NCBI GenBank assembly: GCA_049997955.1
Contig: JAEBDY010000020.1
Location: 62,001 to 126,000 of the forward strand
Reading direction: 5' to 3'
DNA: 64,000 bases
Source of the DNA: Umezawaea sp049997955
Lineage (GTDB): Bacteria; Actinomycetota; Actinomycetes; Mycobacteriales; Pseudonocardiaceae
Below, in pieces: positions 26,290 to 34,006 of this stretch (position 1 is its first letter; the number at the start of each line of letters is the position of its first letter). The notes beneath the pieces are model-generated. The model was given only the letters and a program-made list of their open reading frames with translations, was not told the DNA's origin and made no database searches. The position numbers and the translations under genes are program-made.

Positions 26290-26985
26290 AGCTTGAGCCA
26301 CGCGTCACCAGGGGCTTCTCCGGGAGCAGCACCAGGGTTCCCGGGAGCGAGTCGAAGGTGACGTGGTCGCTGAACACCGGCATCGGATCCACGGAGCCGC
26401 TCGCCACCAGGTCCAGCACCGCGGACAGGTGCGGGGTGATGTCCGGCCTGCCCGTGGTCAGGGTGACCGCGTTCATGTACATCGGGCCGGTCGGCACCTC
26501 CACTCCGGCGAAGTAGATCCCGGCGCTGTGGCAGTGCCCGCCCGGCGCCGTCGCCGCCAACGCCGCCACCAGCCCATCGGGGTGCCCGGCGGCGTCCAAC
26601 GTCAGGGGGAACTCGCGCGCGTCCAGTTCGTCGGTCGACGCCGCTGCGTCCGCGCCGTACCCCGCAGCGATCGCAGGCGTACAGTCCGATGCTGGTGCCG
26701 CCGAAGACGAGCAACGGCGCACCCGGCGTGTGCGACTGTCCCATCAGGACGCTGCGGTAGGCATCGGTCAGATTGTCCGAGGGGCACGGACAGGCACCGG
26801 CTCGGCGCGTGGGCCGCGCAGGAAGCGCAGGTGCCGCAGGAGATGTGCCACGGAACGACGACCACGTCGCCGACCGTCAGCCCGGTGACCTCGTCGCCGA
26901 CCTCGACCACCTCGGCGACGCACTCGTGCCCCAACGCCAACGGCCCCTGGAACCCGGGCACTTCCCGGTCCGGGTGCTCAGCTGA
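26290..26985 (-). pseudogene. Broken zinc-dependent alcohol dehydrogenase (MDR) gene
   Basis: Pieces of a zinc-type MDR are spread over three minus-strand frames. LALGHECVAEVVEVGDEV and CGTCASCAAHAPSRC (structural-zinc cysteines) form the first, PGAPLLVFGGTSIGLYACD the second, and LTLDAAGHPDGLVAALAATA through LPEKPLVTR the third. The N-terminal 55 residues are missing where it runs into the end of the upstream F420-reductase-like gene, so at least one deletion and two frameshifts occurred. Confidence 0.8.
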
Positions 26986-27670
26986 TGATCTTCTCCGCGC
27001 TCCGCAGGTCGTGAACGAGTTCCTCGCGGCTCTGCCCGTCGACGTGGTGGCGCCACATCGGCGTTCCGGGGGCACTGCGCCATGATTCGCTCAGCGGACT
27101 GTTGTCCACCGCGTCGAACCCGAGATCGTCGTACAAACGGGTCACGAGCTCGACGGCCTCCGGGAAGTCGCTCGAGACGACCAGCGCCTTCCGGTCGGGC
27201 GCGCCCGCTGGCCTGGCCAGCCGGAACACGGCAGGCATCCTGTCGCCGGGGACGCGGAGCGGGTGGCGTTCGTGGAACTGGATGTGCGTGAACGCCTTCA
27301 CGAGCTTCGACGTGGGCAGTTGCTCCTGGCGCAACTCGTGAATCGTCTTGCGGCCGAGGTCGACCTCGGGATGGTTCCCGTCGCGCCAGACCACGTAGTT
27401 GTTGATGTCGATCACGACCTTCCCCCCGAGTTCCTCGACCGGCAGCCGGTCGGCGGGTGCGTACGGGAACGCGGTGACCGCGAAGTCCGCCGCCGCTGCG
27501 GCCTCCGCGACGTGCGCAGCGCGCGCCCGTGGGCCCAGTTCGCCGATGAGACCTTCGAGTGTCCCGGGTCCCCGCGAGTTCGCGATCACGATGTCGTAGC
27601 CAGCCGCGATCGACGCTCGGGCGAGGGTGCTCCCCGCCTGCCCGGCGCCGATGATGCCGATGGTCGTCAC
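26978..27670 (-). CDS. NADPH-dependent F420 reductase-like (NAD-binding) protein
   Basis: A 230-aa Rossmann protein. TIGIIGAGQAGSTLARASIA at the N-terminus and VIANSRGP fit NADP binding in the F420-oxidoreductase/6-phosphogluconate-dehydrogenase-like N-terminal family. VVIDINNYVVWRDGNHPE follows the second strand set. GTG 27670 has AAGGAGAAGG upstream. Members reduce F420 with NADPH or act as uncharacterised NADP oxidoreductases; F420 use here is inference. The 3' end overlaps a broken dehydrogenase gene by 8 nt. Confidence 0.8.
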   Translation of the reverse strand: MTTIGIIGAGQAGSTLARASIAAGYDIVIANSRGPGTLEGLIGELGPRARAAHVAEAAAAADFAVTAFPYAPADRLPVEELGGKVVIDINNYVVWRDGNHPEVDLGRKTIHELRQEQLPTSKLVKAFTHIQFHERHPLRVPGDRMPAVFRLARPAGAPDRKALVVSSDFPEAVELVTRLYDDLGFDAVDNSPLSESWRSAPGTPMWRHHVDGQSREELVHDLRSAEKIIS

Positions 27671-27686
27671 AGTCCTTCTCCTTGCA

Positions 27687-27897
27687 TCATGGGAAAATCG
27701 CACTCCTCGGCGCCACGACCTGATCCCGCAGGGCACGGTCAGCCAGCGGTCCGTTGAGCGCCGTGCCGAGCATGTTGGCGACACCGAACACGAGCAGCAG
27801 CACGGCGAGTCCGCCCGCGTCGGTTCCCGAGGCCGAGGGGGACGACGCCTGCCCAGGACGCCCGCTCGGGGGCTGTCGACGTGGTGGAAGTGGTCAC
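27687..27897 (-). pseudogene. Remnant of an MFS transporter gene
   Basis: A GTG at 27897 begins an MFS-like N-terminus (APERASWAGVVPL). A frameshift then joins it to a hydrophobic C-terminal-type helix, GGLAVLLLVFGVANMLGTAL then NGPLADRAL, with a stop at 27687-27689. The roughly 300 residues between are missing. The GTG overlaps the TGA of another minus-strand fragment (27894 to about 27995, ending RRVPAVTEGWTS), so this is a collapsed two-gene operon. Confidence 0.55.
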
Positions 27898-27997
27898 GAC
27901 GTCCAGCCTTCGGTGACAGCGGGCACGCGGCGCTCCGGCTGTGCGCGGGTTGGGAACGCTGCCAGCTCCGGGCGGTAGGCGAGGTGTTCGACTCGGA

Positions 27998-28430
27998 GTT
28001 CGACCGCTCCTACCTCCCCGTATTTCCGCATCGATCAATACAGAAGTAGGCTAGCACGCTCGAAACGATGGTGAACGCGCCGATCAACCAACCCCTCGCC
28101 AAAGCAGCCGTAGACGCCCACGAGTTCGACGGCGTGCCAGGGTCGACGACGAGATCACCGGCTCCGTCGGTTGAGCCTGCACCCGTTGTCCCAGCCCTCG
28201 CCCCGATCCCAGGCCCGTCCTCGCCTGGTCGGGATCACCGCCGAACCTTGATCTCCTGCTCAACGGTGCCCCCGAGCCACCGGCCGAGCAGTTCGAGGTT
28301 GCCGGGGTGTCGGTGCCTGATCTCCCGGTCCGGAATCAAGTCGCCGGACCCGCCCGAGGGGTCGGCCCGGACATCGCGGGTCCTGAACACCGAACAGGCC
28401 GGCCGTCAGGTCGAGCTGTCCTAGGTTGGC
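27998..28430. other. 433-nt stretch without a supported gene
   Basis: Only short fragments are seen. The best is a 51-codon minus frame (28235-28390) containing RHPGNLELLGRWLGGTVEQE, which has high third-position GC but no ribosome-binding site or recognised family. The rest looks like decayed coding DNA flanking the collapsed MFS operon. Confidence 0.4.
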
Positions 28431-28994
28431 GTGGTGGCGCGACTAATTCACCTGAACGGGCCGCCGGGCATCGGCAAGTCCACCCTGGCGGCGCTCTACG
28501 CCGATCGACATCCCGGCACCCTGCACCTCGACGTCGACAGCCTGCATCGCCTGGTCGGCGGCTGGCAGGATGAGGAGACCGACACGTGGCCGGTCGTGTG
28601 GTCACTCGTCCGGGCGATGGCGGCGGCTCACCTGGATGGCGGGCGCGATGTCGTGCTGCCCCACTTCTTCGCCAGGATCGAGGAGATCACGTCGTTCGAG
28701 GAGTTCGTGCGCGAGCACGGGGCGGTCTTCCACGAGATCGTCCTGCTCGACGATCGGGAGGCGGCGGTGGAGCGGTTCAACCACCGGGCCCGCAACAGCG
28801 ACGACCCGTGGATCCTCCACCATCACCGCCTCATCGGGCTGCGTGGAGGGTCCGTCGTGCTCGAGACCATGTACGACGACTTGCTGGAGGTCGTGCGCCG
28901 GCGTCCAAGGGCTGTGGTGGTGCCGAGCGCGGTGGGCGAGGTGCAGGAGACCTACGGGCTCCTGACGGCCGCCCTGCGCGAGAAGGTCTCGTGA
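28431..28994 (+). CDS. P-loop kinase-like AAA protein
   Basis: A 187-aa small nucleotide kinase-like ATPase. The Walker A is LNGPPGIGKSTLA (residues 8-20), and LHLDVDSLHRLVGGW supplies the acidic residue after beta-2 found in AAA_33/zeta-type and chloramphenicol-phosphotransferase-like kinases. A lid with HRARNSDDPW follows. The phosphate acceptor is unknown. The start is one of two adjacent GTG codons (28431 or 28434) with no good ribosome-binding site. It overlaps a broken GT2 gene by GTGA. Confidence 0.75.
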   Translation: MVARLIHLNGPPGIGKSTLAALYADRHPGTLHLDVDSLHRLVGGWQDEETDTWPVVWSLVRAMAAAHLDGGRDVVLPHFFARIEEITSFEEFVREHGAVFHEIVLLDDREAAVERFNHRARNSDDPWILHHHRLIGLRGGSVVLETMYDDLLEVVRRRPRAVVVPSAVGEVQETYGLLTAALREKVS

Positions 28995-29330
28995 CCCGGT
29001 TCAGCGTGGTCGTGCCGATGTGGTCGACCGAGGCTTTCGCCGATGAGTGCCCGTGGTCGGTTCGGCGCCAGGCCGGCGTCGACCTGGAAGTCGTTGCCGT
29101 CGACGACGACTCGCCGGACGGGTGCGGAGCGATCATCGACCGGCACGCCCGTGAGGAGGACCGCGTCACCGCCCTGCACCTCAACGCAGCCACGGAGTCG
29201 GTCCTGCCCGCAACGAGGGAATCGCCTGTTCGCGCGGCGAGTACCTGCTGTTCCTCGACGCCGACCTGGCGGCCATCAGCGACCCCCATGTTCCGCTGTT
29301 CGGCCACGAGGAGCGGCGGCCCTGCGGCCT
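28991..29330 (+). pseudogene. Broken GT2 glycosyltransferase gene
   Basis: The first frame reads TRFSVVVPMW, then DLEVVAVDDDSPDGCGAIID, a GT-A N-terminus. A frameshift near 29200 moves the continuation GPARNEGIACSRGEYLLFLD, with its DxD, to another frame. Coding sequence fades after about 100 residues, so the acceptor domain is lost. The start overlaps the kinase stop by GTGA. Confidence 0.7.
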
Positions 29331-29339
29331 GACCCGGCG

Positions 29340-29875
29340 CATCGGCCGCAGTACGCGCGCAGCGCTTGGAGGTCGGAGTCGTCCAGTACCGGTTCAGCGT
29401 GAACACCAGGTGGAAGTCGGCCGGGCCGAACGCGACGAACAGCTCGTCCAGCAGCGCCAGTGCCAGGGCGCGGTACAGGTCGTAGACCCGTCCCCGGCCG
29501 CCCTCGTCCACGTAGGCGCAGTACGGCGAACCGGCCGGCGCGAACGATGGCCAGGTGTGCAGGCGGTGCGCGGGCAGTCGGGTTCGGCCGACGAGCCGCG
29601 TTCCAGCGTGGTCACGTCGTGGAAGTGCCACTCCACCGGGCCGTGGTTGGGGGTCTCCCGGTCGACACGACCTGCCGGAGTGCCGCGTCGACTTGCAGGG
29701 CACCCCGGCCCATCTCCGGCGTGACCAGGCTGGACCGGGTCTGTTCGCGGTGGTGCCGCACCACGCGAAAACCTTCGGGGACCAGCGTCAGTCCCGAGCC
29801 AGGGCGCCCTCGTCGGTTTCGGATCGGGCTCCTCCACCAGCAGTCGATCGCCGAGCAGTTCCGGCGACGTTGGCC
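29340..29875 (-). pseudogene. Decayed gene of unknown function
   Basis: Protein-like stretches lie in different minus frames: NHGPVEWHFHDVTTLERGS, then VDEGGRGRVYDLYRALALAL and ELFVAFGPADFHLVFTLNRY. They are contiguous in order, which fits one former gene of about 170 residues with frameshifts. I do not recognise the family. Confidence 0.4.
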
Positions 29876-29879
29876 GGTC

Positions 29880-30719
29880 TCAGCGGAACGCGGCGACGTT
29901 CCGGACGGCCCAGTGCGCGAAAGTGCGCGGAGCGCGGCCCAGTACCCGCTGGACGTCCGGGCTGACGCGCAGCTCGGCCGGGCTCGGAGAGCCGAGGATG
30001 TCCAGGGTGTCGTCGGCGAGTTCCCCCGGCATGCTCCGGGTCATACCGGCCTTGGCCTCCTCGCGGGTGAGCTCGTGGAACCGCACCGGCGAGCCGAGCG
30101 CGGCGGCGATGGCCTCCGCCTGCCCGCGCGGCGTGATCACCTCCGGTCCGGTCAGCTCGTACACGCCGCCGGTGTGCAGGTCGTCCAGCAGGCAGGCCGC
30201 CGCGACCTCGGCGATGTCCGCCGGGTCGACGATCGGCACCCCGGTGTCACCGAAGGGTGCGGCGACCACCCGCTGCGAGCGGACGGACTCGGCCCACCAC
30301 AGGGCGTTGGAGGCGAAGCCACCCGGTCGCAGGACGACCCAGTCCAGACCGGACTCCCGCAGCACGTCCTCCAGCGCGCGCATCGCGATCCGCGTCGTGC
30401 CGAAGGGCCTGGTCGCCACACCGAGGGTGGAGAGCAGGACGACCCGGCGAACCCCGGCGGCCGCGGCCTGGCCGATGATGTCGGCGGGGCTGGCCCCGGC
30501 GGCGTGCAGGTCGCCGGACAGCAGCAGGAACAACGCTTTCGCCCTGGACAGCGCGGACTCGAGGCCCGCGGGCTCGGCCAGGTCGGCCACCACGTGACGG
30601 ACGCCTTCCGGCACCGCCGCGGCGTGCCGTGACACCGTCGTCACCTGCTGCCCGCGCTCGACCAGCGCGTGCGTCAGGGGTCGGCCCACATTCCCGGTAG
30701 CTCCGGTCACCACGATCAT
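29880..30719 (-). CDS. NmrA-like NAD(P)-binding protein
   Basis: A 279-aa atypical SDR. The N-terminus MIVVTGATGNVGRPLTHALV carries the GxxGxxG dinucleotide motif. RVVLLSTLGVA and LRPGGFASNALWW match the NmrA/HSCARG branch, which senses redox state or reduces quinones. AGGAGGAG lies upstream of the ATG at 30719. It is divergent from an HxlR regulator gene and is its likely target. Confidence 0.87.
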   Translation of the reverse strand: MIVVTGATGNVGRPLTHALVERGQQVTTVSRHAAAVPEGVRHVVADLAEPAGLESALSRAKALFLLLSGDLHAAGASPADIIGQAAAAGVRRVVLLSTLGVATRPFGTTRIAMRALEDVLRESGLDWVVLRPGGFASNALWWAESVRSQRVVAAPFGDTGVPIVDPADIAEVAAACLLDDLHTGGVYELTGPEVITPRGQAEAIAAALGSPVRFHELTREEAKAGMTRSMPGELADDTLDILGSPSPAELRVSPDVQRVLGRAPRTFAHWAVRNVAAFR

Positions 30720-30793
30720 GGAACAGCTCCTCCTCGTAAGGATGTCCTCTGTGGTGATGACGCTAGGAGCGCGGCTAACTTTTGGTAAGGACA

Positions 30794-30805
30794 TACCTCG
30801 AGGTA
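30794..30805. promoter_or_regulatory. Palindrome between NmrA-like and HxlR genes
   Basis: TACCTCGAGGTA is a perfect 12-bp palindrome 10 nt before the HxlR start. A flanking GGTA...TACC repeat overlaps it at 30784-30797. It is a good candidate for the HxlR operator controlling both genes. Confidence 0.55.
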
Positions 30806-30815
30806 AGCTCATCAC

Positions 30816-31187
30816 GTGACAGGAGGCCCGCAGCTCACCCAGACCGATACCGGCACCCGGTATGAGGTGTTTCACACCGACTGCCCCGCGCGCGACGTCA
30901 TCGACCACGTGACCAGCAAGTGGGGAGTCTGGGTGCTGATCTCCTTGCTGAGCAACGACCTCCGGTTCTACGAGCTGCGCGACAGCATCCAGGGCATCAG
31001 CGAGAAGATGCTCGCCCAGTCCCTGCGCGCCCTGGTCCAGGACGGGATGGTCTGGCGGAAAGTCGAACCGACGACACCACCCCAGGTCACCTACGGGCTG
31101 ACCGAGTTCGGCCGGGACGTCGGCGAGCCGCTGACGGAGTTGTTCGACCGGATCACCCGACGACTGCCGGCGCGCAGCGCGGAGTAG
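30816..31187 (+). CDS. HxlR-family transcriptional regulator
   Basis: A 123-aa winged-helix regulator. DCPARDVIDHVTSKWGVWVL carries the conserved near-N-terminal Cys (about residue 22) and Trp of the family. LRFYELRDSIQGISEKMLAQ then SLRALVQDGMV is the recognition helix and wing. HxlR proteins often sense aldehydes or reactive oxygen through that Cys. It probably controls the divergent NmrA-like gene. The GTG start has little Shine-Dalgarno sequence, so a leaderless message is possible. Confidence 0.87.
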   Translation: MTGGPQLTQTDTGTRYEVFHTDCPARDVIDHVTSKWGVWVLISLLSNDLRFYELRDSIQGISEKMLAQSLRALVQDGMVWRKVEPTTPPQVTYGLTEFGRDVGEPLTELFDRITRRLPARSAE

Positions 31188-31329
31188 CACGGAAACGGCC
31201 GGCTCGGACGTGAAGCGCTACGACGCCGTGCTCCAGACCCGGGACTGCGGCGGCACCGCCGGCCAGGAGTGGCACCGCGGCTGAGAGGGTGATGGCCCCC
31301 TCGTCAGCACGCGTGACGCACGTCACCAA

Positions 31330-31388
31330 GAGGTGGTTCAACGTTGTGGCCCGGTCGAGGGGTTTCCCGACCGCAACGCAACCACCTC
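31330..31388 (+). promoter_or_regulatory. Nested hairpins in the sigma-factor leader
   Basis: An outer stem pairs GAGGTGGTT (31330-31338) with AACCACCTC (31380-31388). Inside it CGGTCG (31352-31357) pairs with CGACCG (31368-31373). The structure ends 16 nt before the GTG start, leaving the ribosome-binding site AAGGGGA exposed. This suggests a structured 5' leader or a terminator for the upstream genes. Confidence 0.45.
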
Positions 31389-31404
31389 GGCAGAAGGGGA
31401 CCAC

Positions 31405-31908
31405 GTGCGGGACGGCTACGACCAGTTCGTCGCCGATCGTCTCGATCGGCTCTTGCACTACGCCACGGCCATCACCTGCGACAAGCACCTCGCGCAGGAC
31501 ATCGTGCAGGACGTCCTCGTGCGCGCCCGGTCCCGGTGGGGCCGGATCGGTGCCATGGACGCGCCCTACCTCTACGTGCGCCGGATGGTGACCAACGACT
31601 ACCTGTCGTGGCGCCGCCTCCGCGCCCGCCGTGACGTCAGCTCGACGCACGCCACGCTCGAACAGCTCTCGCCCGCCGTGGTCGACCCCGCCGAGCGGCA
31701 CGCCGAACGGGACGCGATGCGCGCCCGGATCGCCGTCCTGCCGCGCAAGCAGCGGGCCGCGATCGTCCTGCGCTACTACGAGGACGCCACCACCGCCGAG
31801 ATCGGCCAGGTCCTCGGCTGTTCCGAGGGGACCGTGCGCAGCCACCTCTCCCGAGCCCTGCACACGTTGCGCGTCAACGAGACCAGCCCGTCGGAGGTGC
31901 TGCGATGA
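31405..31908 (+). CDS. ECF sigma factor, SigE family
   Basis: A 167-aa group 4 sigma factor. Region 2 is AITCDKHLAQDIVQDVLVRA and YLYVRRMVTNDYLSWRR. Region 4 is LPRKQRAAIVLRYYEDATTA then GQVLGCSEGTVRSHLSRAL. It is of the SigE-like actinomycete subfamily. GTG 31405 has AAGGGGA 5 nt upstream. The stop overlaps the next ATG (ATGA), so it is translated with a membrane-anchored LCP-domain protein and not with a standard anti-sigma factor. Confidence 0.9.
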   Translation: MRDGYDQFVADRLDRLLHYATAITCDKHLAQDIVQDVLVRARSRWGRIGAMDAPYLYVRRMVTNDYLSWRRLRARRDVSSTHATLEQLSPAVVDPAERHAERDAMRARIAVLPRKQRAAIVLRYYEDATTAEIGQVLGCSEGTVRSHLSRALHTLRVNETSPSEVLR

Positions 31909-32876
31909 CCGAGCAGGAAGCCCTCATCCGCGAAGCCGTCGCCGCCGAGGCCGCCGAGGCGGTCGACTCCCGGACGGTGCTGGCCGCCTTGCACGCCAAG
32001 CGGTCCCGCCGCCGTCCGCTGGCCCTGTTCGCGGTCGTCGGCTTCACGGTCGCCGCCGTGGTCGCGGCCGTGCTGATAACGCCCACCACCGCCCCCCGCC
32101 CCGAGACCCTGGAAGCGGCCACGTCCGTCGAACCCCGCACCATTTTGGTGGCGGGTCTGGACGCCGTGGGCCTCGCCGACTCCGTGGTGCTCGCCCGCGT
32201 CGGTGTGGACGGCTCGATCAACGCCGTCTCGCTCCCCCGCGACTCGTGGGTGGACGTGCCCGGCCGCGGCATGGCCAAGCTCAGCTCCGCGGGCGGACCG
32301 CAAGACCTCGTGCGCACGGTCGAGGCCGTCACGGGCCTGCACGTGGACCACTACGCGACCGTCGACATGGCCGCCGTGGCCGCGGTCAGCACGGCCGTGG
32401 GCGGTGTGGAGGTCTGCCTCGCGGCCCCGGCGAAGGACGAACTCTCCGGTGTGGACCTGCCCGCGGGCAGGTCGACCCTCTCCGGCGACCAGGCGCTGGC
32501 GTTCCTCCGCCAACGCCACGGCCTGCCGAACGGCGACCTGGACCGCGTGCTCCGCCAGCAGGCGTTCCTGCGCTCGCTGGCGACCAAGGTCCTCGACCCC
32601 GCCGTCCTCCGCGACCAGGCCAGGGTCACCGCCGTGCTCGACGCGATCGAGTCCGGCGTCCACACCGACCCGGACTGGAACCTGCTCGCGTTCGTGAACG
32701 ACCTGGTCCCGAAGGCGGACGTCCGCACCCTCACGGTTCCGCACGGCCCGACGACCCAGACCCCGTCCGGCTCCGCGCTCAGCCTCGACCCGGCCGCGGT
32801 CCGCACGTTCGTCTCCGGGTTCCTGTCCGACGCGCCGACCCCGTCCGGCCCGCCACCGGCCGACTGCGCGAACTAG
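31905..32876 (+). CDS. LCP-family (LytR-CpsA-Psr) membrane protein encoded with a sigma factor
   Basis: A 323-aa single-pass membrane protein. A cytoplasmic N-terminal segment (1-38) ends in KRSRRR, and a transmembrane helix spans about 39-59. The extracytoplasmic LCP domain has SLPRDSWVDVPG, then FLRQRHGLPNGDLDRVLRQQ with the conserved Arg residues that bind polyprenyl-phosphate sugar. LCP proteins attach glycopolymers to peptidoglycan. The 38-residue cytoplasmic tail before the helix could contact the sigma factor encoded with it, replacing an anti-sigma factor; this is inference. Confidence 0.83.
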   Translation: MTEQEALIREAVAAEAAEAVDSRTVLAALHAKRSRRRPLALFAVVGFTVAAVVAAVLITPTTAPRPETLEAATSVEPRTILVAGLDAVGLADSVVLARVGVDGSINAVSLPRDSWVDVPGRGMAKLSSAGGPQDLVRTVEAVTGLHVDHYATVDMAAVAAVSTAVGGVEVCLAAPAKDELSGVDLPAGRSTLSGDQALAFLRQRHGLPNGDLDRVLRQQAFLRSLATKVLDPAVLRDQARVTAVLDAIESGVHTDPDWNLLAFVNDLVPKADVRTLTVPHGPTTQTPSGSALSLDPAAVRTFVSGFLSDAPTPSGPPPADCAN

Positions 32877-32884
32877 CCGAGGAA

Positions 32885-32912
32885 CTGCGCGGCGGTCACG
32901 GCCGCCGCGCAG
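32885..32912 (+). terminator. Perfect 11-bp hairpin after the LCP gene
   Basis: CTGCGCGGCGG (32885-32895) pairs exactly with 32902-32912 with a 6-nt loop, 9 nt after the stop. Confidence 0.65.
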
Positions 32913-32937
32913 CGCTCGGCGAACGCGAGGACCCGCT

Positions 32938-33075
32938 ACCGGTGGATCGACCATTCGGCGGGCTGGAAGCCGACGACGCCAAACGGTTGAAGGATCCGGA
33001 GCGGGAGAACGCTACGCTCAAGCGGCTGCCGGCCGACGTCGAACCGGGGAAAGCGGCGTTGGAGGAGATCGCCAG
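32938..33075 (+). mobile_element. Remnant of an IS3-family transposase OrfA
   Basis: The frame reads AKRLKDPERENATLKRLPAD then KAALEEIARK, matching the leucine-zipper region that ends IS3-family OrfA proteins (consensus RLKELExENxxLKRL...DKxxLKE). Neither the helix-turn-helix N-terminus nor OrfB is present, and no inverted repeats were found. The frame runs open into the RraA-like gene downstream. Confidence 0.65.
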
Positions 33076-33124
33076 GAAACTCTCCGACGGTCACGGTCAG
33101 CGCGGACCCGAGGGAGCTACCGAC

Positions 33125-33865
33125 GTGGTCGAGACGCACGACATCGTTCGCCCGCCTGCCGAGCTCAGTGCGGCCCTCGCGGCCATCGGCAGCGCGACGG
33201 CCAGCGCCGAGCTCAGCCGCATGGGCATCCGCAGCGCGTTCATCCGCGGCCCGGTCTCGGTGACCCCCGGCATGTGCGTGGCAGGCCCGGCACTGACGCT
33301 GCAATTCCTGCCCAAGCGGGAGGACCTCTACCCCGTCGACGAGTACGCCGAGCCGGAGAAGCAGCTGCACCGGCACGTCATGTACCACGCCCAGCCCGGC
33401 GACATGATCGTCGTCGACGCGCGCGGCGACATGAGCAGCGGCGTGTTCGGCGAGATGATGCTGACCTACTTCAAGGGTCGCGGTGGCGCCGGCGTGGTGG
33501 TCGACGGGTGCCTGCGCGACATCGGCGAGGCCAAGAAGCTCGGCCTCGGGCTGTGGATCCGGGGCGCCACGCCGAACTTCCACGCCCAGACCGACATCGT
33601 CCCGGTCGCCGTCAACGTGCCGGTGGCGTGCGGGGGCACGCTCGTCGAGCCGGGCGACATCGTCGTCGCCGACGACGACGGGGCGGTCGTGGTGCCGATC
33701 AAGCTCGCACCCACCCTGCTGGCTGCCGCTCAGGAGCACGCGGGATGGGAGGAGTTCTCCCGGATCCGGCTGGCCGAGGGCGGCGATCTGCGGCTGTACT
33801 ACCCGCTGTCGGACGAGGCCCGGCCCGAGTACGAGCGGTGGCGCGCCGAGCAGGGCCCGGCCTGA
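33125..33865 (+). CDS. RraA-like/HMG aldolase-type protein
   Basis: A 246-aa protein of the RraA/4-hydroxy-4-methyl-2-oxoglutarate aldolase family. The central fold has GGAGVVVDGCLRDIGEAKKL, with the Arg-Asp pair that binds oxoacid and metal in this family, and PGDIVVADDDGAVVVP. It lies beside an ABC importer and an enolase-superfamily dehydratase, so cleavage of a 2-keto acid made in sugar-acid catabolism is the likely role. GTG 33125 has GGGAG upstream; the frame is open further 5' into an IS3 remnant but those residues do not belong to the family. Confidence 0.8.
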   Translation: MVETHDIVRPPAELSAALAAIGSATASAELSRMGIRSAFIRGPVSVTPGMCVAGPALTLQFLPKREDLYPVDEYAEPEKQLHRHVMYHAQPGDMIVVDARGDMSSGVFGEMMLTYFKGRGGAGVVVDGCLRDIGEAKKLGLGLWIRGATPNFHAQTDIVPVAVNVPVACGGTLVEPGDIVVADDDGAVVVPIKLAPTLLAAAQEHAGWEEFSRIRLAEGGDLRLYYPLSDEARPEYERWRAEQGPA

Positions 33866-34006
33866 CGGGCGCTGCTCGGCTCCACAGCCGGTCGTGGCTC
33901 CACTCCCCGTCCCAGTGCGTCGTCCCGGCGAAGAACACCGGATCGAGCTGGCGGCGCGGCAACTCCCGACGGCGACCGGCCCCTGGTCGGGTCTCGCCGT
34001 GCGCGC

